Under the pieces are notes generated by a model. The model saw only the letters and a program-made list of their open reading frames with translations, did no database searches and had not been told where the DNA came from. From Oscillospiraceae bacterium (GTDB lineage: Bacteria > Bacillota > Clostridia > Oscillospirales > CAG-272), in contig SVUJ01000008.1 of NCBI GenBank assembly GCA_015063305.1, forward strand, positions 1 to 64,000: a stretch of 64,000 bases of DNA, given 5' to 3'. A program made the position numbers and the translations under genes. Positions 54,679 through 61,774 of this stretch are shown here, in pieces; positions within the stretch are counted from its first letter, which is position 1, and each line of letters opens with the position of its first letter.

Positions 54679-56892
54679 TCAATCAAACCAAATAGGATTG
54701 GATATCGAAACAAATCGACAGTTCGTAAGGTCAAATATCTCCGCGCGGTAAAAAGCTCTCTTCTGAACCTCAAGCTCAAGCGCCTGAGGAAGCTTTCCGT
54801 CGTATACCGAGGAATAAGCTATTCCCTTGTCGGTGATAACCCTCAGCTCGTACGCCGAGTTGTCCTTGAACATCTTCGGGAAGAAGTCGTCAACGCGAAG
54901 CGTCAGCTTCATTCCGTCCTTGTATTCTACCACCGAGCCCATCGGCTTGCCGTCAACAAACATCTTCATTCCAACAGCGCCAACGGCATAATCTCCGTCG
55001 TGCATCTGGTCGAAGAAGTTCTTAGCAAGATGCTCTCTGTTGTAGAAAACTCCAAACGGAATACTGCTGGGGTCGGAGTGCGAGTCAGAGCCACCCGACA
55101 CGTAAACTCTCTTGCCCAGTGCAAGTATATCTGTCCAAAGCTCGTAACCCTTAAAGCTCCAGCTCGACTCATACCACGAATAAAGCGCCTCGAGATGAGT
55201 GAACTCGCCGTGATAGTAATCAAGCGGGTCGTCAGACTCAAGCAGATCCTTCGGGTGAGGGTGGACCATCATTCCGCCGATAGACTGTACGTAAGCCGTA
55301 AGCTCACGGAAGCGCTCCAGAGTAAAGCTGGGATATCCGTATCTACCCGTAAGCTCATCGCCCTTAAATCCGAATTCGGGGAAATTTGCCATGACCATAG
55401 CCACGCCGTACTTGTGCGGGAACAACATATTATAATGTATGATCTCCGCGCCCGTAACCGCGTTAAGCTCTCTTAATACCGTACCCGGCTCTGTTCCCAT
55501 AACGAATCTCTTCTCGTCCCACTCGGGAAGGAAAAATCCTCTCATCTGTCTGTGGTCAACGATAACAACGAAATCTATTCCGTTCTTCTCAAGCGCCGCG
55601 GGCCACTCCGACATAGCAACGCTTCCGTCACTCGTTCCGCCGCACGCGGTATGGACGTGCATATCGCCGTAATAAGCCTTAGTGCCCTCGTAATAAGCGT
55701 CCATAGCGGCAAAATCAGCGTCATTGAGGGGAAGTATCTTGTGCGCGTCCTCGGTATCGGTGGTCCAAGCATCGGCGCGGTTTTCGATATACTCGGTAGG
55801 CGTGGGGATTATTATTTCCTCAACCTCCTTGGCAAATCCCTCTATCTTGCAATCCTTAAGCTCGATATTAGCCTTGCCGCCGCGGGGCGTTACCAACGCG
55901 CCCTTATTGGCTCTTGTGTCTACGAAGGTACAGTTCTCGGCGTATACACCGCTGCGCTCATTTGAAAGGTCGGGCTGGAAGACACCCTCGTTCTCTCGGC
56001 TGGCATCAACAAATACCGAGTTGTATGCTTTCAAAACAACTCCTTTATCGCCCTTAGCCACGGTACATATTCCGTATTCGCCCTGAAGATTAGCCAAATA
56101 GGAATCCTTTATAATGAATTCCGACACGTCTACATTCGGCGAGGAATTGTCAAAACTGCGGCAAAGATTGGTAAATCCGAAATGCTGTGTGGTATTATCG
56201 AAGCAGATTCGGTCAAACACCGCCTTATTGGCGCGAATATTGGCAAATCCGCCTCCCTTTTTCGAGTCGTTATAGTGGCTCGATCGCATATTCTTGAAGT
56301 ATATCTCTCTGTAAAGCTTGGAATCTTCCTTCGGAGCTGCGCTGCGGAGCAATGTCTTTCCGCACGTTCCCTCCTGAATGATGTTGTTAAACTCTATCCT
56401 AAAGCTTCCGCCGTCTCGGCGCTTATCATACAGACGAACTTTCTTCAAAACAAATCCGTCAAAAACAATGGATTCTGCCGCAACGGAAGAAACCTGAAGC
56501 TCTCCGTATTCAAATCCGCCGTAAAGTACGCTTTCATTCTCGCCGCGCAAAGGATTGAGTGTGGGAGCCGCGAGAGGATCTTCGGAAAATACGTTGGGAT
56601 CTATTCCCGCGCCCTCGCCCAAAAGAGTGATAGAACGCTCTATGAGATATCCGTCAATACGGTTCACACCTGACGAAAACAGAATAACGGGAGTGCTGAA
56701 GGACTCATAAGGAAGTCCCTCCAAAACGGTCTGCGGAACTTCTGTGGCAAGCTTAGCTGCGTCCTTTATATTTCCAAAAAGATTTTCACCCTCTTTTGCC
56801 GAATAAGTGATTCCTTTAAAGGTGAAGCTATCCTTTGGCGCATTTTCAAAATCAGCCTGAACGGCATAATAGCCTTTTGGAAGTGTAAGCAT
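54679..56892 (-). CDS. Beta-helix plus PHP-type metallohydrolase (CehA/McbA-like)
   Basis: The 737-residue protein seems to join two parts. Residues about 30-390 look like a right-handed beta-helix with strand-turn repeats (VFDGFVLKKVRLYDKRRDGG, VYAENCTFVDTRANKGAL, NIELKDCKIEGF). Residues about 410-690 are a PHP domain with metal motifs YYGDMHVHTACGGTSDGS, DFVVIVDHRQM, GGMMVHPHPKDL and YVSGGSDSHSDPSS, as in CehA/McbA metallohydrolases. A short beta domain ends it. There is no signal peptide, so it should act in the cytoplasm, which is odd for a beta-helix of the pectate-lyase type. ATG at 56892 follows AAGGAGGG. The substrate is unknown. It diverges from the XRE gene. Confidence 0.88.
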   Translation of the reverse strand: MLTLPKGYYAVQADFENAPKDSFTFKGITYSAKEGENLFGNIKDAAKLATEVPQTVLEGLPYESFSTPVILFSSGVNRIDGYLIERSITLLGEGAGIDPNVFSEDPLAAPTLNPLRGENESVLYGGFEYGELQVSSVAAESIVFDGFVLKKVRLYDKRRDGGSFRIEFNNIIQEGTCGKTLLRSAAPKEDSKLYREIYFKNMRSSHYNDSKKGGGFANIRANKAVFDRICFDNTTQHFGFTNLCRSFDNSSPNVDVSEFIIKDSYLANLQGEYGICTVAKGDKGVVLKAYNSVFVDASRENEGVFQPDLSNERSGVYAENCTFVDTRANKGALVTPRGGKANIELKDCKIEGFAKEVEEIIIPTPTEYIENRADAWTTDTEDAHKILPLNDADFAAMDAYYEGTKAYYGDMHVHTACGGTSDGSVAMSEWPAALEKNGIDFVVIVDHRQMRGFFLPEWDEKRFVMGTEPGTVLRELNAVTGAEIIHYNMLFPHKYGVAMVMANFPEFGFKGDELTGRYGYPSFTLERFRELTAYVQSIGGMMVHPHPKDLLESDDPLDYYHGEFTHLEALYSWYESSWSFKGYELWTDILALGKRVYVSGGSDSHSDPSSIPFGVFYNREHLAKNFFDQMHDGDYAVGAVGMKMFVDGKPMGSVVEYKDGMKLTLRVDDFFPKMFKDNSAYELRVITDKGIAYSSVYDGKLPQALELEVQKRAFYRAEIFDLTNCRFVSISNPIWFD

Positions 56893-56940
56893 TTTTCCCT
56901 CCTTGATTATATGGATTTTGGTATCACATATACCGAGTTT

Positions 56941-56969
56941 ATTGTAGCACACGGCTGTTATATTGTCAA
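56941..56969 (-). promoter_or_regulatory. Promoter of the PHP gene
   Basis: TTGACA (56964-56969) and TACAAT (56941-56946) with a 17-base spacer on the minus strand. Confidence 0.88.
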
Positions 56970-57018
56970 TAATTTGAGTTTTTTTAGTGAAAATATTTTC
57001 CTAAATTACAGCAGGGGC

Positions 57019-57095
57019 AAAAAAGCCGATACGGAAAACCATATCGACCTTTTTGTTTGGCAGCAATCGGAGTTTGCATATATTCGTATATGCCT
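57019..57095 (-). ncRNA. Candidate ~75-base terminated RNA
   Basis: A consensus minus-strand promoter at 57102-57131 and a terminator at 57025-57048 (followed by TTTTTT at 57019-57024) bracket about 75 bases. An ATG at 57079 opens a 31-codon frame (to 56984) that runs through the terminator and has no good ribosome site, so an untranslated RNA or attenuated leader is more likely. No RNA family was recognised. Confidence 0.45.
57025..57048 (-). terminator. Terminator within the XRE/PHP intergenic region
   Basis: GTCGATATGG pairs with CCGTATCGGC (two G-U) around TTTT, followed by TTTTTT on the minus strand. The plus strand also has CTTTTTG after the hairpin. Confidence 0.85.
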
Positions 57096-57147
57096 AAGGT
57101 TATTATATCATACATTCGTATGATTTGTCAAGTCATATATTTATATG
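57076..57147. promoter_or_regulatory. Three inverted repeats, putative XRE operators
   Basis: GCATATATTCGTATATGC (57076-57093), TCATACATTCGTATGA (57108-57123) and CATATATTTATATG (57134-57147) share the half-site CATAYA/TRTATG. The second fills the -35/-10 spacer of the minus-strand promoter and the first lies at its start site, so binding would block it; the third lies in the likely promoter region of the XRE gene. Confidence 0.65.
57102..57131 (-). promoter_or_regulatory. Minus-strand promoter inside the operator region
   Basis: TTGACA (57126-57131) and TATAAT (57102-57107) with an 18-base spacer that contains an inverted repeat. Confidence 0.85.
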
Positions 57148-57211
57148 CGTGATACAATTATATATATACACAATTACAATCGTTTTTAAAATTAAAAAGG
57201 AGAACTATTAT

Positions 57212-57430
57212 ATGCATTATTACCAAAGGCTCAGAGATCTTAGGGAAGACGCTGACAAAAAGCAAGCGGATATCGCGGAGCTCCTTGGCATATCCCGACA
57301 GCATTATTCCTTATATGAACGCGGCGACCGCGAGCTTCCGATGCATCATTTTCTCACTCTGGCAAGATACTATAACGTTTCTCTTGATTATCTCGCCGGT
57401 CTGATCGATAAACCGAGAAAATTATACTAA
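57212..57430 (+). CDS. Small XRE-family transcriptional regulator
   Basis: The 72-residue protein is almost only a Cro/CI-type helix-turn-helix: RLRDLREDADKKQADIAELL, then GISRQHYSLYERGDRELP and LTLARYYNVSLDYLAG. It lacks a dimerisation or sensor domain, so it may dimerise through the helix after YLAGLIDKPRKLY or act as a simple autorepressor. ATG at 57212 follows AAAAAGGAGAAC. The inverted repeats 65-135 bases upstream are plausible targets. It diverges from the PHP gene and stands alone. Confidence 0.92.
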   Translation: MHYYQRLRDLREDADKKQADIAELLGISRQHYSLYERGDRELPMHHFLTLARYYNVSLDYLAGLIDKPRKLY

Positions 57431-57445
57431 GCAAATACTCCTCTT

Positions 57446-57464
57446 AAACAGGTTATCTCTGTTT
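57446..57464 (+). terminator. Weak terminator of the XRE gene
   Basis: AAACAG pairs with CTGTTT, followed by TTTGTC, 15 bases past the stop. Confidence 0.5.
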
Positions 57465-57469
57465 TTTGT

Positions 57470-57515
57470 CCTCTGTAGGGGTCGACGTCCCCGGCGACCC
57501 TAAAATCTGAATCTA
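57470..57515. repeat. Short GTAGGGGTCGACGTCCCCGGCGACCCTA repeat
   Basis: An imperfect palindrome of the same type as the 13130-13380 cluster. Confidence 0.55.
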
Positions 57516-57528
57516 AAAAGTTAAGACC

Positions 57529-57644
57529 GCCATCTCCGCCCGTGTCATCCTCGAACGCTATGTTTTTCCCGAGATTCTTCGCTTCGCTCAAGAATGACAA
57601 CGGGAAAACATAGCTGTGAAGGATCTCGGGCGGAAACCAAAACG
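57529..57644 (+). repeat. ~116-bp dispersed repeat, copy 2
   Basis: Nearly the same sequence as 23181-23298 read on the minus strand, from GCCATCTCC to CCAAAACG. It fills most of the gap between the XRE gene and rny; the adjoining GGCGTTGCCCCCTACAACCCC also resembles the sequence beyond copy 1. Confidence 0.9.
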
Positions 57645-57692
57645 TAAGTTTTTAGACAAACCAAGGCGTTGCCCCCTACAACCCCTTATAAG

Positions 57693-57727
57693 AAAACCAC
57701 CGTTGCGCTTGGCGCAACGGTGGTTTT
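57693..57727. terminator. Bidirectional hairpin between XRE and rny
   Basis: AAAACCACCGTTGCGC pairs exactly with GCGCAACGGTGGTTTT around a 3-base loop, with T runs on both strands. It is 94 bases from the rny stop; the space between holds nothing recognisable. Confidence 0.85.
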
Positions 57728-57820
57728 TGTCTATATATTTCAAACGGATGACCGCTCTTATTATCGTAGTGGTTCTATATTAAAATATATATCAAATTCT
57801 TGATATTCAAATCAAGACGG

Positions 57821-59371
57821 TTATTTTGCGTAATCGACTGCTCTGCTCTCTCTTATAATGTTTATCTTTATCTGTCCGGGGTACTTGACCTCTTCCTGGA
57901 TCTTAGCAGCCATGTCTCTCGCTATAAGCTTCATTCCGTCGTCGTTGACCTCCTCGGGCTTGACCATAACGCGGATCTCTCGTCCCGCCTGTACTGCAAA
58001 CGCCTTGTCAACTCCGCCAAAGCTCTTAGCGATCTCCTCGATCTTCTCGAGTCGCTTAATATAATTTTCAAGATCCTCTCTGCGCGCTCCGGGTCTTGCC
58101 GCGGATATCGCGTCAGCCGCCTGAACTATCACAGCTGTGATAGACTTAGCGTCAACGTCACCGTGGTGCGCCTCTATAGCGTGGATGACCTCCTTGCTTT
58201 CCTTATACTTCTTAGCAAGGTTTACTCCAAGCTCAACGTGTGAGCCCTCCATCTCGTGCGTCTGCGCCTTTCCTATGTCGTGCAGAAGTCCCGCACGCTT
58301 TGCAACGGTACTGTCTATTCCAAGCTCGTCAGCTATCATTCCCGCGATAAGCGAAACCTCAATAGAGTGCTTAAGCACGTTCTGACCGTAGCTCGTTCTG
58401 AACTTAAGTCGTCCAAGCATTCTGATAAGCTCGGGATTTATGCCGTGGATTCCCACGTCAAAGGTAGCTCTCTCGCCCGCCTGCTTGATAACAGCCTCAA
58501 CCTCTCGCGAAGCCTTCTCAACCGTTTCCTCGATTCTCGAGGGATGTATACGTCCATCGGATATAAGCTTTTCAAGAGTTATTCTCGCCGTTTCTCTTCT
58601 CACGGGATCAAATCCCGAAAGGGTTATAGCCTCGGGAGTATCGTCGATAATAAGCTCTATTCCCGTAAGCTTTTCTATCATCTGGATATTTCTTCCCTCT
58701 CGTCCGATTATCCTTCCCTTCATATCCTCGCTGGGAAGCGATACTACCGATATAGTAGTTTCGGCAACGTGATCGGCAGCGCAACGCTGTATCGCAAGGG
58801 ATATAATGTTCTTTGCCTTTTCGTCAGCCTCGTCTTTAAACTGCTGTTCAAGATCGGAAAGTCTTTGTGCAAGCTCGTGCTTGACCTCAGACTCAACTCT
58901 GTTGATAAGCTCTTCCTTAGCTTCCTCGGCAGATATTCCCGATATTTGCTCAAGAACCTCCTGCTCCTTTTTAAGCAGGACCTCTATCTGTTCTCTGACA
59001 GCGTCATTTTCCTTGAGTTTTTTATCGAGCATTTCGTTTTTGCGTTCAAGTCCTTCAGCCTTTTTGTCAAGATTTTCTTCCTTTTGAGTTATTCTTCTCT
59101 CCATTCGGGAAACCTCGGCGCGTCTTTCCTTGAGTTCTTTTTCCGCTTCGTTTCTCTGACGCAGGATATCTTCCTTAGCGCTTATAAGAGCTTCTTTTTT
59201 CAAGGATTCGGCATCTTTGACCGCATCTTCTTTAATTTTCTTTGCTTCGCTCTCAGCCGAGCCTATCTTTCTTTCGCCTATTCTCTTGCGCAGCGCAACG
59301 CCAACGAGAACACCGACGAGGATAGCAACCACAGCCGTAGCCGCGAGCAATATCCAACCCCATAATTCCAT
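57821..59371 (-). CDS. rny: Ribonuclease Y
   Basis: The 516-residue membrane-bound endoribonuclease starts mRNA decay. It has an N-terminal transmembrane segment ([21 protein letters not shown]), a coiled coil over about residues 40-195 ([17 protein letters not shown]), a KH domain with [17 protein letters not shown] near 212, and an HD domain with LLHDIGKA near 360 and AIEAHHGDV near 393. ATG at 59371 follows AAGGAGGTGC. It is a single-gene unit with the promoter at 59523-59551 and a leader of about 145 bases. Confidence 0.98.
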   Translation of the reverse strand: MELWGWILLAATAVVAILVGVLVGVALRKRIGERKIGSAESEAKKIKEDAVKDAESLKKEALISAKEDILRQRNEAEKELKERRAEVSRMERRITQKEENLDKKAEGLERKNEMLDKKLKENDAVREQIEVLLKKEQEVLEQISGISAEEAKEELINRVESEVKHELAQRLSDLEQQFKDEADEKAKNIISLAIQRCAADHVAETTISVVSLPSEDMKGRIIGREGRNIQMIEKLTGIELIIDDTPEAITLSGFDPVRRETARITLEKLISDGRIHPSRIEETVEKASREVEAVIKQAGERATFDVGIHGINPELIRMLGRLKFRTSYGQNVLKHSIEVSLIAGMIADELGIDSTVAKRAGLLHDIGKAQTHEMEGSHVELGVNLAKKYKESKEVIHAIEAHHGDVDAKSITAVIVQAADAISAARPGARREDLENYIKRLEKIEEIAKSFGGVDKAFAVQAGREIRVMVKPEEVNDDGMKLIARDMAAKIQEEVKYPGQIKINIIRESRAVDYAK

Positions 59372-59522
59372 ATAGCACCTCCTTGTTTTTTATTTTAGAA
59401 CACCGAGCTGAACGCCGTTTGCTTCGGGTTACAATGCTTCTCAACCCTCAAACGCACACGGCTATCTATATCATTAATCAACGAATAAAAACACTTTCGC
59501 ATCCTATGATACACATAAATAT

Positions 59523-59551
59523 ATTTTACACCATCTGCAACCTTTTGTCAA
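59523..59551 (-). promoter_or_regulatory. Promoter of rny
   Basis: TTGACA (59546-59551) and TAAAAT (59523-59528) with a 17-base spacer on the minus strand. Confidence 0.85.
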
Positions 59552-59601
59552 GTTTTTTTTAAGACTCGAAGCGAATAATGGCAAAATCAAAGGAGGTGCC
59601 G

Positions 59602-59676
59602 ATGATTATCGGGGCAAATCAAAGGGACAGACCGCCAAAGCGGTCTGTCCCAAGGAAACAAACAATATTTTATTAG
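59602..59676 (+). CDS. Possible 24-codon micro-ORF with strong ribosome site
   Basis: ATG at 59602 lies 5 bases after AAAGGAGGTG (59589-59598), as good a ribosome site as any in the window, and opens 24 codons ending TTTTATTAG. It runs through the permease terminator hairpin and overlaps the convergent permease stop by 4 bases. No forward promoter was seen. It may be chance. Confidence 0.2.
   Translation: MIIGANQRDRPPKRSVPRKQTIFY
59624..59651 (-). terminator. Terminator of the sugar ABC operon
   Basis: GGGACAGACCGC and GCGGTCTGTCCC are exact arms around a 4-base loop, followed by TTTGATTT on the minus strand, 21 bases past the permease stop. Confidence 0.88.
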
Positions 59677-60791
59677 TCTGCCGTAAGTCCCGAGCGCTCG
59701 ATACCCTGTACCAGATATCTCTGGCAGAAGAGGTACATTACTATCAGCGGAGCTATTATCATAAGTCCGCAAGTGTTTCTTATTGCGGCATAATAGATGT
59801 TCTGTCCCGCATAGTCGTTGCTCAACGACGAAGGCACTCCAACGATCTTAGGCAACAGCTTTACCTTGTTCGTTGTAAAGAATACGTTCGTGTAGAAGTC
59901 ATCTGTCCACTGCCACGAGAAGGCGAACAGGAACACGGTGATCATCATCGGTATAGAGATCGGCAATATGATCGTAAGGAAGGTTCTCATTATGCCCGAT
60001 CCGTCTATGTACGCAGACTCCTCAAGCTCATCCGGCACTCCTCTGAAGAACTGTCTGAGCATAAAGATGTAAAGACCGTTCTTGAATGCCAAGCCCGTAA
60101 TCGAAAGTACTATCAAAGGCCAATATGTATTGGTCAAATTTATTCCGCTTGCGGTAAAGGTCTCCCAAGCATTGGGGAAGATATCTATCTTGGAAAGGAA
60201 TTCGTTTGTTATCGTCTTTCCGAAGAAGTTTATACCGCCGCCGTTCAAAAACTGGAATATTCCGAGGATATCGAAATATTTGAAGTTAACGAACAGAGAG
60301 AGCTGAAGCGTCTGGTGAGGAATTACGAGTGAGAAGACAACCGCCAGGAAGACGAATTTGTTTCCTCTGAACTTAAACTTAGCAAGACCGTACGCTATCA
60401 TACAGCATATAAAGGTCTGTACCAAAGCGGTGCTGAGCGAGAGCAGGAAGGTGTTTATAAACGCCTCCAAGTAATTGAGCTCAGTCCATATCGCTTTATA
60501 CATATCAAGCGAGAAGTTCTTAGGAATAAGTCTTACGGTTACGTCGACGAAATCCTCGGGGGCCATTACAGATCCCGCAATCTTTGTAAAGAAGGGGAAA
60601 AGAACGACGTACGAGATACCTATGAGAAGTATCAATCTGAACAAGAACCAAACTACCTTCTTAACGAAGTACATCGAAAGGAGCTTAGCTTTAAGACGTT
60701 CCTTGAGAGGGGTTCTTTCAAACTCGACCCTGATCTTGTTTTTGGTCTCTTTTCGAACCTTAGGTTTATTATCTAAATTCTGTGCGTTCAT
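59673..60791 (-). CDS. Carbohydrate ABC transporter permease (MalG type)
   Basis: The 372-residue protein has six membrane segments and the cytoplasmic EAA loop in ELEESAYIDGSGIMRTFLTI near residue 270, the site that docks the ATPase. An N-terminal cytoplasmic stretch of about 45 basic residues precedes the first helix. It pairs with the MalF-type permease just upstream (15-base gap). The loop between helices near residues 165-210 is longer than usual (GIFQFLNGGGINFFGKTITN). ATG at 60791 follows AGGAGG. No ATPase gene is in view; many such systems share MsmX-type ATPases. Confidence 0.93.
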   Translation of the reverse strand: MNAQNLDNKPKVRKETKNKIRVEFERTPLKERLKAKLLSMYFVKKVVWFLFRLILLIGISYVVLFPFFTKIAGSVMAPEDFVDVTVRLIPKNFSLDMYKAIWTELNYLEAFINTFLLSLSTALVQTFICCMIAYGLAKFKFRGNKFVFLAVVFSLVIPHQTLQLSLFVNFKYFDILGIFQFLNGGGINFFGKTITNEFLSKIDIFPNAWETFTASGINLTNTYWPLIVLSITGLAFKNGLYIFMLRQFFRGVPDELEESAYIDGSGIMRTFLTIILPISIPMMITVFLFAFSWQWTDDFYTNVFFTTNKVKLLPKIVGVPSSLSNDYAGQNIYYAAIRNTCGLMIIAPLIVMYLFCQRYLVQGIERSGLTAD

Positions 60792-60806
60792 CTTTTACCT
60801 CCTCTC

Positions 60807-61757
60807 TCAATCACGTCTCTGATAGAATACCATTGCCGACGATATGATACCTGCTATGGCCGCCAATACCAATATGACGATCAGGAAGTATATCCACGAC
60901 ATCGCAGAGCTCAAAACCATTCCGTCCTTACCGTTATAGATTGTGTCTATATAGGTCATGACCACGTTCGAGTTTGTCGTAAAGGAGTCTATTATCGTAT
61001 AAACGGCATTTACCAATATCATCGGGCTTATCATCGGGAAGGTTATCTTCCAAAAGGTCTCCCACGCGGTAGCTCCGTCTATCTGAACAGACTCATATAT
61101 TGCAGGGGATATCGACTGAAGTCCCGCAAGGAATATAAGCATCTGTACACCGGAACGGTTAACGATGTCATATATATCGTTTATCGCCACAAGAACGTAC
61201 TTAAGCAAGCCTTCTCCGATTGCCATACCTTCAAACAATCTTTCTATGTCCATTGCCGAAACTATGTTTCCCGAAGTACTTGAACCCGAACCGTCGTCGA
61301 TACCCGATGAATCTCCCATATACTCGGAGAGTATGTTCTGAGATTCGATAGATTCCATAATACCTGTTGAAAGAATAACGGGGATAAAGAATATTGCTCT
61401 GAACGCCGCGCGTCCTGCCATCTTCTGATTAAGCAGTACCGCCATAAAGAGCGAGAATATCAATATCATCGGTATATCGAAGGCAAGATTTTTAAGACCT
61501 TCTCCAAGCTTTTCTATAAACTCGGAGTCACCGATAGCTGTTTTATAGTGTGTCCATCCCGCGTCGATAAGCTGATATCCCGCAGCGCCCATCTTTATCT
61601 CATAGAAACTATACTTGATAGAGTCGATAACGATAGGCATATATACGAGGATAAAGCCTATTACGAACGGAAGGACGAAGAGCCAGCCGCCTCGCGCCTT
61701 ACGTCTGTCAAGGGAGGCTATTTTTCTTTTTTTAGGTGCTTTTAATTCTTTTGTCAT
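60807..61757 (-). CDS. Carbohydrate ABC transporter permease (MalF type)
   Basis: The 316-residue protein is the partner permease. It has six membrane segments and an EAA loop in IYESVQIDGATAWETFWKIT near residue 225. A glycine/serine-rich insert (DSSGIDDGSGSSTSGN) lies in an outer loop near 150. ATG at 61757 follows GGGAGGTAAAT. It starts 17 bases after the DUF5696-like gene, so the three form one operon. The sugar is not known. Confidence 0.93.
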   Translation of the reverse strand: MTKELKAPKKRKIASLDRRKARGGWLFVLPFVIGFILVYMPIVIDSIKYSFYEIKMGAAGYQLIDAGWTHYKTAIGDSEFIEKLGEGLKNLAFDIPMILIFSLFMAVLLNQKMAGRAAFRAIFFIPVILSTGIMESIESQNILSEYMGDSSGIDDGSGSSTSGNIVSAMDIERLFEGMAIGEGLLKYVLVAINDIYDIVNRSGVQMLIFLAGLQSISPAIYESVQIDGATAWETFWKITFPMISPMILVNAVYTIIDSFTTNSNVVMTYIDTIYNGKDGMVLSSAMSWIYFLIVILVLAAIAGIISSAMVFYQRRD

Positions 61758-61774
61758 TATTATTTACCTCCCTT

